In this document: in pieces, positions 1 through 5,229 of the stretch
How the letters are laid out: the number at the start of each line of letters is the position of its first letter
Numbering within the stretch: the first letter of the stretch is position 1
Assembly: GCA_947485425.1 (NCBI GenBank)
Contig: CANKSK010000104.1
Coordinates: 1 to 5,229, forward strand
Reading direction: 5' to 3'
DNA from: Bacteroidota bacterium
Lineage (GTDB): Bacteria; Bacteroidota; Bacteroidia; AKYH767-A; CANKSK01
Length of the DNA: 5,229 bases
Made by a program: the position numbers and the translations under genes
The notes under the pieces: generated by a model
Seen by the model: only the letters and a program-made list of their open reading frames with translations
What the model was told of the DNA's origin: nothing
The model's database searches: none

Positions 1-294
1 CTTTTCCATTTTTTCCAATTCTTCGGTAAGCCCTTTTGTGCTTTCTTTTAATGCCGAAGTTTGCTCTTTTAGCACATCTGCTTCTGCCCGCTTCCCTTCC
101 TTGTATAAGTCCCCAATTTGTTTGGCCAACTGATTGGCATGCGCGAGCATGGTATCCAATTCATTTTGGGTTTTACGTCTTCCTTCATCCTTATTTACGA
201 GGTCTTTTACCAAATCGGCAGCCTTAAAATTTTTCACGGAAAGGCGCTCTACGACCTCATTTGGATTTTCTCTTATGTAGCTTAATTGTAGCAT
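1..294 (-). CDS. serS: Serine--tRNA ligase, N-terminal part (cut by left window edge)
   Basis: Reading the minus strand from the ATG at 294-292 gives 98 uninterrupted codons to the window edge, beginning MLQLSYIRENPNEVVERLSV. This matches the start of class II seryl-tRNA synthetases: a short helix with the 'IREN..EV.ERL' pattern, then 'KNFKA', then 'DEGRRKTQNELD' around residues 36-47, 'N.L.KQIG.LYKEGKR.EA' around 54-72, and a charged helix to the edge. From family knowledge, this region is the antiparallel coiled-coil arm that grips the long variable arm of tRNA-Ser. The catalytic domain (class II motifs 1-3) lies outside the window, so activity cannot be judged. The enzyme charges tRNA-Ser with serine in the cytoplasm. 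The start is supported by family alignment and by a good promoter 35 bases upstream. No Shine-Dalgarno sequence is evident, as is usual in Bacteroidota. Confidence 0.93.
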   Translation of the reverse strand, partial: MLQLSYIRENPNEVVERLSVKNFKAADLVKDLVNKDEGRRKTQNELDTMLAHANQLAKQIGDLYKEGKRAEADVLKEQTSALKESTKGLTEELEKMEK

Positions 295-328
295 AAATTG
301 ATCTTGATTTTACAAAATTGTTGCCTGA

Positions 329-360
329 CAAATGTACTTATTAATTTTATTTTTTTGCAA
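329..360 (-). promoter_or_regulatory. Predicted Bacteroidota-type promoter of serS
   Basis: On the minus strand, TACATTTG (336-329) matches the Bacteroidota -7 consensus TAnnTTTG exactly. A TTG (360-358) lies 21 bases upstream, where the -33 element is expected. The spacer is almost all A/T. Transcription would start near 322-324, leaving a leader of about 28-30 bases before the serS ATG. This is the best two-part promoter match in the window. Confidence 0.55.
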
Positions 361-441
361 TCCATAGACAAACCCCCTTGTACGTAAAATATGGACATTT
401 GTTCTGGTTTTATCTTGCCATACAAAATGAAATTGATTTTC

Positions 442-449
442 TATCTTTG
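442..449 (+). promoter_or_regulatory. Possible -7 element of the purQ promoter
   Basis: TATCTTTG matches the TAnnTTTG consensus exactly and lies 57 bases before the purQ ATG, so the leader would be about 50 bases. The nearest upstream TTG (415-417) is 24 bases away, somewhat longer than the usual spacing of about 20, so the -33 part is weak. I see no recognisable purine operator or riboswitch fold in the leader. Confidence 0.35.
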
Positions 450-506
450 TTTTACCTTTTTAGTGCCCTTGGATACCCCTTAAACGAATTTATTGTCATA
501 CGCTTC

Positions 507-1202
507 ATGAAATTTGCCATTGTTATTTTTCCGGGATCAAACTGCGACCGAGACACCGTATGGGCCTTGCAAAAAACGATGGATTGCCATATATCGATGG
601 TAAGACCTGAACAGAGGGATCTTGGCAATCCGGACCTTGTTATTATACCTGGGGGATTTTCATATGGCGATTATTTAAGAGCGGGAGCCATAGCAAGGTA
701 CAGTCCGGTTATGGAATCAGTACTTGCATTTTCCAAAAAAGGAGGATCTATTCTTGGTATCTGCAACGGATTTCAGATTCTTTGCGAGAGTGAACTCCTT
801 CCGGGAACCCTTATCACAAATCAAAATGGACTTTTTTGTTCCAAAAACACCTTCATCAGGACTGAAAACAACACAACATTGCTAAGTTGCGATTTGAAAA
901 AGCATCAAATCCTAAAAATCCCCATTGCCAACAAAGAAGGAAGGTACTATGCACCCAAGGAAACGCTGAAAACATTGAATGACAACCAACAAATTGTTTT
1001 CAGATATTGCAACGAAAATGGAGAGGCTGACACTTTGTCAAATTACGGGGGTTCGGATGAAAATATTGCTGGCATTTGCAATGCTAAAAAAAATGTATTT
1101 GGCATCATGCCTCATCCAGAAAGGGCCGTAGATATTGACTCAGGGAATACCGATGGTCAACTTATCTTTCAATCGATACAGAAATTTTTCTTCAGAAAGT
1201 AA
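507..1202 (+). CDS. purQ: Phosphoribosylformylglycinamidine synthase, glutaminase subunit PurQ
   Basis: PurQ is the class I glutamine amidotransferase subunit of FGAM synthase, the fourth step of de novo purine synthesis in the cytoplasm. It releases ammonia from glutamine for the PurL synthetase subunit. The 231-residue product has the expected order: MKFAIVIFPGSNCDRDT at the N-terminus, the loop GGFSYGDYLRAGAIA (49-63), the nucleophile elbow GICNGFQ with catalytic Cys86, 'ANKEGRYY' (141-148), and MPHPER with His203 and Glu205 completing the triad. The length fits the small PurQ family. The frame is open upstream to an ATG at 378, but those 43 extra residues are hydrophobic, unrelated to the family and would span the predicted promoter, so I chose the ATG at 507. 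No Shine-Dalgarno sequence is visible. No purL or purS lies next to it. It is divergent from serS and ends 28 bases from the convergent meaB. Confidence 0.95.
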   Translation: MKFAIVIFPGSNCDRDTVWALQKTMDCHISMVRPEQRDLGNPDLVIIPGGFSYGDYLRAGAIARYSPVMESVLAFSKKGGSILGICNGFQILCESELLPGTLITNQNGLFCSKNTFIRTENNTTLLSCDLKKHQILKIPIANKEGRYYAPKETLKTLNDNQQIVFRYCNENGEADTLSNYGGSDENIAGICNAKKNVFGIMPHPERAVDIDSGNTDGQLIFQSIQKFFFRK

Positions 1203-1230
1203 AATAAATTTTGTAGCGAAAAAATGTATT

Positions 1231-2157
1231 TTATTCAAGTTTATTTTTGAGCATAAACGCTTTGACAAAAGAATACAAATTAAATCCCGGAAGCTGAGAA
1301 GCTGTCAAAATATTTTCTGAGAGTTGTTTTTTATCCACGACTTTCATCCTAGAGATAGAGATCAGGCGCATGGCTTTTTCAAATAAAAGAGAAGGTTTTC
1401 TTTTGTTTATGGCAATGTTCCCATGCTGCTGAATTTGGGTTAACAACTCATCGAGCCCTTGGCTTATGGATGCTGACGTTTTTATGACTGGGATATTCCA
1501 TAATGCAGGAGAATTTGAATGGGCAAGGGCCATCAAGTTTTTTGCAAAGCCTTCTGATCCGTCTCTATCCGATTTATTCACCACAAAAATATCGGCAATT
1601 TCCATGATTCCGGATTTCAGTGCTTGAATTTCATCTCCGGCTTCGGGCACCAAGACCACGATGGTGGTATCAGCCAACCCGGCAATTTCCACCTCAGACT
1701 GTCCCACACCAACGGTTTCCACAATCACATATTGAAACCCGGCGGCTTTAAGGATATCCGATATTTCAAGCGTTCTAGAAGAAAGGCCTCCCAAAGAGCC
1801 CCTTGTGGCAGCAGACCTGATAAATATGGATTCATTGTTAAAATGCTCACTCATGCGCAGCCTATCACCCAAAAGGGAGCCAAAATTAAATGACGAGGTG
1901 GGATCAATGGCAAGTACTGCAATTTTGCTTCCCGGTTCTTTTTGTAAAATATGTGACAAAAGCGCATTGATAAGCGTACTCTTTCCCGCTCCCGGCGGAC
2001 CGGTAAAACCGATAACAGGCACCTTTTCCTGCAAATGAAGACCTGCAAGAATTTCCTCGCTACCGGGCAAATCATTCTCTACAATGGTTATACATCGGGC
2101 GATTGAGCGGCTATCTCCATTGTGAAGTCCTTTGAGTAGGGCGGAAATATCATTCAT
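1231..2157 (-). CDS. meaB: MeaB/ArgK-family GTPase, methylmalonyl-CoA mutase chaperone
   Basis: This is a G3E-family P-loop GTPase of 308 residues. It shows Walker A GPPGAGKST (53-61), IDPTS (84-88), LLGDRLRM (95-102), the RSAATRGSLGG segment (114-124), the switch ETVGVGQSE (147-155), PEAGDEIQALKSGIMEIADI (171-190) and the guanine-specificity motif NKSD (194-197). The C-terminal helices (about 255-308) correspond to the family's dimerisation arm. The protein is slightly shorter than the roughly 330 residues of well-known members, mainly at the C-terminus. From family knowledge, MeaB uses GTP to gate adenosylcobalamin loading and to protect B12-dependent methylmalonyl-CoA mutase. The older name ArgK, arginine transport kinase, is considered a misassignment. 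No mutase subunit gene is adjacent, so the partner must be encoded elsewhere. The first ATG agrees with the family's N-terminal helix, and a -7-like element lies about 50 bases upstream. Confidence 0.93.
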   Translation of the reverse strand: MNDISALLKGLHNGDSRSIARCITIVENDLPGSEEILAGLHLQEKVPVIGFTGPPGAGKSTLINALLSHILQKEPGSKIAVLAIDPTSSFNFGSLLGDRLRMSEHFNNESIFIRSAATRGSLGGLSSRTLEISDILKAAGFQYVIVETVGVGQSEVEIAGLADTTIVVLVPEAGDEIQALKSGIMEIADIFVVNKSDRDGSEGFAKNLMALAHSNSPALWNIPVIKTSASISQGLDELLTQIQQHGNIAINKRKPSLLFEKAMRLISISRMKVVDKKQLSENILTASQLPGFNLYSFVKAFMLKNKLE

Positions 2158-2205
2158 AAAAAGAATCGGTTAAGTGAGATTTCTATCTTTTATTCTAATT
2201 TTGAA

Positions 2206-2213
2206 CAAATTTA
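2206..2213 (-). promoter_or_regulatory. Possible -7 element of the meaB promoter
   Basis: On the minus strand this reads TAAATTTG, an exact match to TAnnTTTG, 48 bases before the meaB ATG. No TTG sits at the ideal -33 distance: the candidates give spacers of 14 or 28 bases. The call therefore rests on the -7 match and its position. It is the mirror image of the element in front of the divergent GT2 gene. Confidence 0.35.
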
Positions 2214-2255
2214 CACAGGAAATATGACAAAATGTTCTTCACAAACAATATTTGG

Positions 2256-2263
2256 TAAATTTG
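2256..2263 (+). promoter_or_regulatory. Possible -7 element of the glycosyltransferase operon
   Basis: TAAATTTG matches TAnnTTTG and ends 16 bases before the GT2 ATG, which implies a very short leader of about 10 bases. The -33 region has only ATG (2232-2234) at a 21-base spacing instead of TTG, so this is a half-supported promoter. Confidence 0.35.
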
Positions 2264-2279
2264 CCTTTCATTCATTCCA

Positions 2280-3050
2280 ATGATTCAAATATCAGCAGTC
2301 ATCATAACCTTTAATGAGGAAAAAAACATCGGAAGGTGTATCGACTCCTTGTTGCAAGTAGCCGATGAAATTCTTGTGATTGATTCTTTCTCTATCGATC
2401 GAACGGAAGTCATCTGTCTAGAAAAAGGTGTTCGCTTTTTGCAACATCCTTTTGAAGGCCATATAGAGCAGAAAAACTATGCCATTTCACAAGCAAAATT
2501 TCCTTATGTGCTTTCTTTGGATGCCGATGAAGCCTTAAGTCCACAATTAATACAATCTGTTCTTCAGATAAAAAATAGTACCCCATTGGATGGATATTAC
2601 CTAAATCGCCTGACCAATTATTGTGGTCATTGGGTACGATATTGTGGTTGGTATCCTGATAAAAAGCTGAGACTTTTTGACAGCAGAAAGGGAAGATGGG
2701 CAGGCACCAATCCGCATGACATCTATCTACTTGATGGTACTTCAAAAACCGGGAAATTACAAGGCGATATTTTACATTATAGTTATTATACTTTTGAAGA
2801 CCATATTAAACAGATTAATTTCTTTTCAAATATTGCAGCTAGGGAGGCTTTCATGAAAGGAAAAAAATATTCTTTCTTCGAGAAAATTATTCTATCCCCT
2901 TTTGTCAAGTTTCTGCAATCCTATTTCTTGCAACTGGGTTTTCTGGATGGCTATTACGGATTTGTCATTTCTATTGCTTCTTCCTTTGCCACATTTTCAA
3001 AATACGTAAAATTAAGACAGCTTTGGAAAGATGAGCAGGCAAAATCCTAA
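2280..3050 (+). CDS. Family 2 glycosyltransferase, WaaE/KdtX-like (LPS core type)
   Basis: The 256-residue product has a GT-A fold GT2 domain starting at its first residues: VIITFNEEKNIGRCIDSL (7-24), VIDSFSIDRT (33-42, the nucleotide-sugar binding strand) and the metal-binding DXD motif in LSLDADE (79-84). It continues with NRLTNYCGHWVRYCGWYPD..LRLF (109-133), GRWAGTNPHD (138-147) and LHYSYY (165-170). This order is that of the beta-1,4-glucosyltransferase-like subfamily containing WaaE/KdtX, which adds a sugar to the LPS inner core from a nucleotide donor on the cytoplasmic face. A hydrophobic stretch at about 204-236 probably associates with the membrane. The sugar and acceptor cannot be fixed from sequence. 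The ATG at 2280 places the first beta strand right at the N-terminus, as expected. The downstream GT9 gene starts within its last codons, so the two are probably co-transcribed and translationally coupled. Confidence 0.88.
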   Translation: MIQISAVIITFNEEKNIGRCIDSLLQVADEILVIDSFSIDRTEVICLEKGVRFLQHPFEGHIEQKNYAISQAKFPYVLSLDADEALSPQLIQSVLQIKNSTPLDGYYLNRLTNYCGHWVRYCGWYPDKKLRLFDSRKGRWAGTNPHDIYLLDGTSKTGKLQGDILHYSYYTFEDHIKQINFFSNIAAREAFMKGKKYSFFEKIILSPFVKFLQSYFLQLGFLDGYYGFVISIASSFATFSKYVKLRQLWKDEQAKS

Positions 3051-4035
3051 ACGAATTATCATCAGCAGAACAGACAATTTGGGGGATGTCATCTTAACAC
3101 TTCCTTTGGCTGCGGCGTTAAAAAAAATATATCCCCAAGTAAAGATTATTTTTTTAGGAAAAACATATACTGAAACCATTATAAAGAGATGCAGAGCGGT
3201 TGATGAATTTGCAGATTGGGATCAGGCAAAAAACAAAAGCAAAAATGAAATAATCGACTTTTTTCGGAAATTACAAGCAGACGTCATCATACATGTATTT
3301 CCTGATTACCAGATTGCCAAGTTCTCTTACAAGGCAGGTATACCCATGCGGATAGGCACAAGTCATCGCTTGTATCACTGGATTTTTTGCAACAAAAAAG
3401 TTGATTTACCAAGAAAAAAATCAGATCTGCATGAAGCTCAGTTAAACCTGAAACTCATTGAACCTTTGGGAGGAAAAAAAGAATATTCTCTGCAGGAGAT
3501 ACCTGCTCTTTTCGAATTTAATGATGGCATAAATTCCCAAAAAAATCATGCAGAAAAATTCAAATTGATTTTGCACCCGGGCACCAAAGGGAGCGCAAGA
3601 GAATGGGGTATTGTAAACTTCAAAAATCTAATTGCTTTATTAGACAAAGATATTTATGAAATTTATATTACAGGAACCGAAGAAGAAGGGCAAAGATTTC
3701 GTCAAGCATTTCAAGGATTTCCAAATGTGGTGGATGTGACGGGAAAGATGAATATGGAGGCGTTTATCGCATTTATTTTTTCCTGTGATGGAATCGTTGC
3801 TGCCAGCACAGGGCCCTTGCATATTGCGGCGGCAGCAGGAAAAATAGCCATTGGCATATATGCCCCCATGCGACCTATTTTCCCGATGCGCTGGGCACCC
3901 CTTGGCACAAAGGCATCCTATCATGTTTTGCCCAAATCATGCACCGCATGTCAAAAATCAGGTGCATGTGCATGTATACAAAGTATTTCTCCCTTGGAAG
4001 TAAAAGCAAATCTAGAAAACCTTAGGATGTTTTAA
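3031..4035 (+). CDS. Family 9 glycosyltransferase, heptosyltransferase-like
   Basis: The 334-residue product has the two-domain GT-B layout of ADP-heptose:LPS heptosyltransferases (GT9). The N-terminal domain carries SRTDNLGDVILTLPLAAAL (12-30), in which Asp19 aligns with the proposed catalytic acid/base of WaaC. The C-terminal domain carries LHPGTKGSAREW (181-192), the strand YITGTEEE (212-219) and ASTGPLHIAAAAGK (258-271). A cysteine cluster, C304, C307, C313 and C315, follows near the C-terminus, as in many GT9 proteins. It probably transfers a heptose or related sugar onto the growing LPS core in the cytoplasm. The donor is uncertain, because a Ser precedes the TGPLH motif where WaaC has an Asp. 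It overlaps the GT2 gene by 20 bases. A purine run GGAAAG abuts its ATG but is too close for a normal ribosome binding site, so translational coupling is likely. Its stop codon overlaps that of the convergent ligase-like gene. Confidence 0.88.
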   Translation: MSRQNPKRIIISRTDNLGDVILTLPLAAALKKIYPQVKIIFLGKTYTETIIKRCRAVDEFADWDQAKNKSKNEIIDFFRKLQADVIIHVFPDYQIAKFSYKAGIPMRIGTSHRLYHWIFCNKKVDLPRKKSDLHEAQLNLKLIEPLGGKKEYSLQEIPALFEFNDGINSQKNHAEKFKLILHPGTKGSAREWGIVNFKNLIALLDKDIYEIYITGTEEEGQRFRQAFQGFPNVVDVTGKMNMEAFIAFIFSCDGIVAASTGPLHIAAAAGKIAIGIYAPMRPIFPMRWAPLGTKASYHVLPKSCTACQKSGACACIQSISPLEVKANLENLRMF

Positions 4036-5229
4036 TCGAAATGAAATCGATTATTTTTAAACATGAAAAGAGAATAAAAAAAGGCAAAAAAGCTCACACC
4101 TGCCTGCGTTTCTAAAGTATCCTCACTGAGCATGGACAGCATCATCATGATCCAAAAAACACTAAACAAATATTCTTTATATTGATTTTTTGAAAATAGT
4201 GCATAGAACATCACGAACAAAAAATAAGCTGCACCAATCAAACCAAAAGCAACTGCAAAAGTCAAGTATTGATTGTGTGAACGCAGACGCCAGCGCATGC
4301 TTAAAGGGGATTTGCTTTCATAATATTCCTGTAAAAATGCTTGTTCCACATTGCCTGTCCCTACCCCTATCCAAGGATTTTTCGAAACAATTTTATAGGC
4401 GGTCTTCCAATATTCAAACCTTTGAACCACCGAATGTCCACTAGGATCACCCCCTTTTTTATAATGGTCGTATTCCCAAATGATTTGATGAATGCGTCCA
4501 TTTAAGTTGGATATCCCTTGATAGTTTACATTTGCAATTCCATTTTCAATGGATTGGATTTCTTGATGGCTTAGCTGTTCAACTCCATCTCTGTCTTTTT
4601 TAAGTCCTTTAGAAGCTAAAAATCGAACCAACGTATTTAAAAGCAATTGACCGCGTCGATCATTGGCATCATATGCGATTGAACTTCTTTCTGCCCATGC
4701 AGCTTTTAATTCAGGCTTGCAAACATAAATCCATACCTGGTTACCATTTTCATATTCATTCGATTCAGGAGTATGCTCATACAAATTGCCATATTTGGTT
4801 TGTAATGCAAGCGTACCTGATTTCGACTGATTTATTTTATAATATTCAACAACTGCATGATTTATATAAAAATATACACCCAAGGAAAGGCCTACAAATA
4901 AAAGGGTAAATAGTATTTTATATTTTTTTTCTCTCTGAAAATAAAGATGATAAAGAAGTAAAATTAAGGTAGTGATTACAAGAACAGAAATTCCGGTAAT
5001 GGATTCCATAATGACAAGAAAAATTACAAACCAAAGCATTAAAAACAAAATCAAAACCTTCTGTAGGGCAGTATATTTTTGCTTTTCTGTACTAAAAAAA
5101 TATCCCAAAATAAAAATTGAAAAACAGATGAGCAATCCAAATCGTATATGAGAAGTAAATAAAGATATATTTCGAATTTCATGAATTTCAATATTTGAAA
5201 ACCCGAGCAATACAAACATACTTGCCAAA
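4032..5229 (-). CDS. O-antigen ligase/polymerase-like membrane protein (Wzy_C family), N-terminus beyond right edge
   Basis: The minus-strand frame is open from the right edge to the TAA at 4034-4032, giving about 398 residues. The true start is outside the window: the TTG at 5228 is not a credible start. Hydrophobic segments lie at about 28-45, 56-74, 76-96 and 105-123. A soluble loop of about 195 residues (124-318) follows, then segments at about 320-345, 352-368 and 374-391. The Wzy_C signature spans the end of the loop: QRFEYWKTAYKIVSKNPWIG at 269-288, VGTGN, then RLRSHNQYL at 314-322. Its conserved Arg and the His318 position correspond to residues needed for WaaL-type ligases. SEDTLETQAGVSFFAFF (368-384) is typical of Bacteroidota homologues. 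The family attaches undecaprenyl-linked O-antigen to lipid A-core, or polymerises it, on the periplasmic side of the inner membrane. Ligase and polymerase cannot be told apart from this fragment. It converges on the GT2-GT9 operon with a 4-base overlap. Confidence 0.85.
   Translation of the reverse strand, partial: LASMFVLLGFSNIEIHEIRNISLFTSHIRFGLLICFSIFILGYFFSTEKQKYTALQKVLILFLMLWFVIFLVIMESITGISVLVITTLILLLYHLYFQREKKYKILFTLLFVGLSLGVYFYINHAVVEYYKINQSKSGTLALQTKYGNLYEHTPESNEYENGNQVWIYVCKPELKAAWAERSSIAYDANDRRGQLLLNTLVRFLASKGLKKDRDGVEQLSHQEIQSIENGIANVNYQGISNLNGRIHQIIWEYDHYKKGGDPSGHSVVQRFEYWKTAYKIVSKNPWIGVGTGNVEQAFLQEYYESKSPLSMRWRLRSHNQYLTFAVAFGLIGAAYFLFVMFYALFSKNQYKEYLFSVFWIMMMLSMLSEDTLETQAGVSFFAFFYSLFMFKNNRFHFD
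4033..4058 (+). terminator. Candidate intrinsic terminator of the glycosyltransferase operon
   Basis: TAATCGA (4033-4039) and TCGATTA (4047-4053) form a perfect 7-base-pair stem with a 7-base loop, followed directly by five T (4054-4058). The stem begins on the GT9 stop codon itself. Only two of the seven pairs are G-C, so the hairpin is weak. On the minus strand it is not followed by a T run, so it would act only on plus-strand transcripts. It lies wholly over the last codons of the convergent gene. Confidence 0.4.

Larger units (their letters stand above)
2206..2263. repeat. Interrupted inverted repeat between the divergent genes
   Basis: CAAATTTAC (2206-2214) and GTAAATTTG (2255-2263) are perfect 9-base inverted copies separated by 40 bases. 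Inside them AAATAT (2220-2225) and ATATTT (2248-2253) form a second inverted pair, so the dyad centre is near 2235-2237. Each outer arm contains a TAAATTTG -7-like box pointing outwards. The symmetry may simply reflect two divergent promoters, or it may be a shared regulator site. Confidence 0.5.

Noticed and set aside
36..227. Plus-strand open frame of 63 codons.
   Set aside because: It lies wholly antisense to the serS coding sequence, whose minus-strand frame matches the family residue by residue.
378..506. In-frame upstream extension of purQ to an ATG at 378, adding 43 residues.
   Set aside because: The extra residues do not resemble any PurQ N-terminus and overlap the predicted promoter. 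The family sequence begins exactly at the ATG at 507.
361..506. Riboswitch or purine-repressor operator in the purQ leader.
   Set aside because: No conserved aptamer core, stable multi-stem fold or PUR-box palindrome could be found by eye. Short C runs there do not form a G-quadruplex pattern.
1198..1235. Possible bidirectional terminator between purQ and meaB, formed by AAAATA and TATTTT arms.
   Set aside because: The stem is almost purely A-T with a 20-base loop, so it should be too unstable. I see no credible terminator in the 28-base gap.
1624..2075. Open frames on both strands within meaB, up to 89 codons.
   Set aside because: They are shadows of the well-supported meaB frame and have no recognisable motifs or start context.
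38..2530. Similar 23-base stretches near 39-61 and 2509-2531, starting GTGCTTTCTTT and ending ATGCCGA plus two bases.
   Set aside because: They fall in unrelated genes on opposite strands and in different reading contexts, with mismatches. They look like chance similarity, not a mobile repeat.
3640..3924. Minus-strand open frames inside the GT9 gene, including one with several Cys and His.
   Set aside because: The Cys/His content comes from reading the conserved GT9 sequence antisense. There is no family resemblance.

Overview
The window looks like chromosomal DNA from a member of the Bacteroidota. The AT-rich intergenic regions carry matches to the TAnnTTTG -7 element used by this phylum's sigma factor. 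Clear Shine-Dalgarno sequences are lacking. The protein families (SerS, small PurQ, MeaB, a WaaE/KdtX-like GT2, a GT9 enzyme and a Wzy_C-type ligase) also fit. The order or genus cannot be decided from the sequence, and all assignments rest on motif reading without database searches.

Layout. Positions 1-294 (minus strand) hold the first 98 codons of serS, which runs off the left edge. A divergent intergenic region of 212 bases follows, and then purQ (507-1202, plus). purQ converges on meaB (1231-2157, minus) across only 28 bases. meaB is divergent from a two-gene glycosyltransferase operon on the plus strand: a family 2 enzyme (2280-3050) and a family 9, heptosyltransferase-like enzyme (3031-4035) whose start lies inside the end of the first gene. 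This operon runs head-on into the last gene, a multi-membrane-span O-antigen ligase/polymerase-like protein (4032-5229, minus), which runs off the right edge. The two convergent stop codons overlap.

How the genes fit together. The left half is housekeeping: tRNA charging, purine synthesis and a cobalamin-enzyme GTPase chaperone. The genes are in separate transcription units with no obvious shared function. The right half is cell-surface glycan assembly: two cytoplasmic glycosyltransferases that probably build a lipopolysaccharide core or similar glycan, facing an inner-membrane protein of the family that ligates or polymerises O-antigen.

There is no mobile element, CRISPR array, RNA gene or defence system. 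I see no convincing undescribed system. The most notable non-coding signals are an extended dyad between the divergent meaB and GT2 genes, and a possible terminator hairpin lying over the convergent gene ends near 4033-4058.
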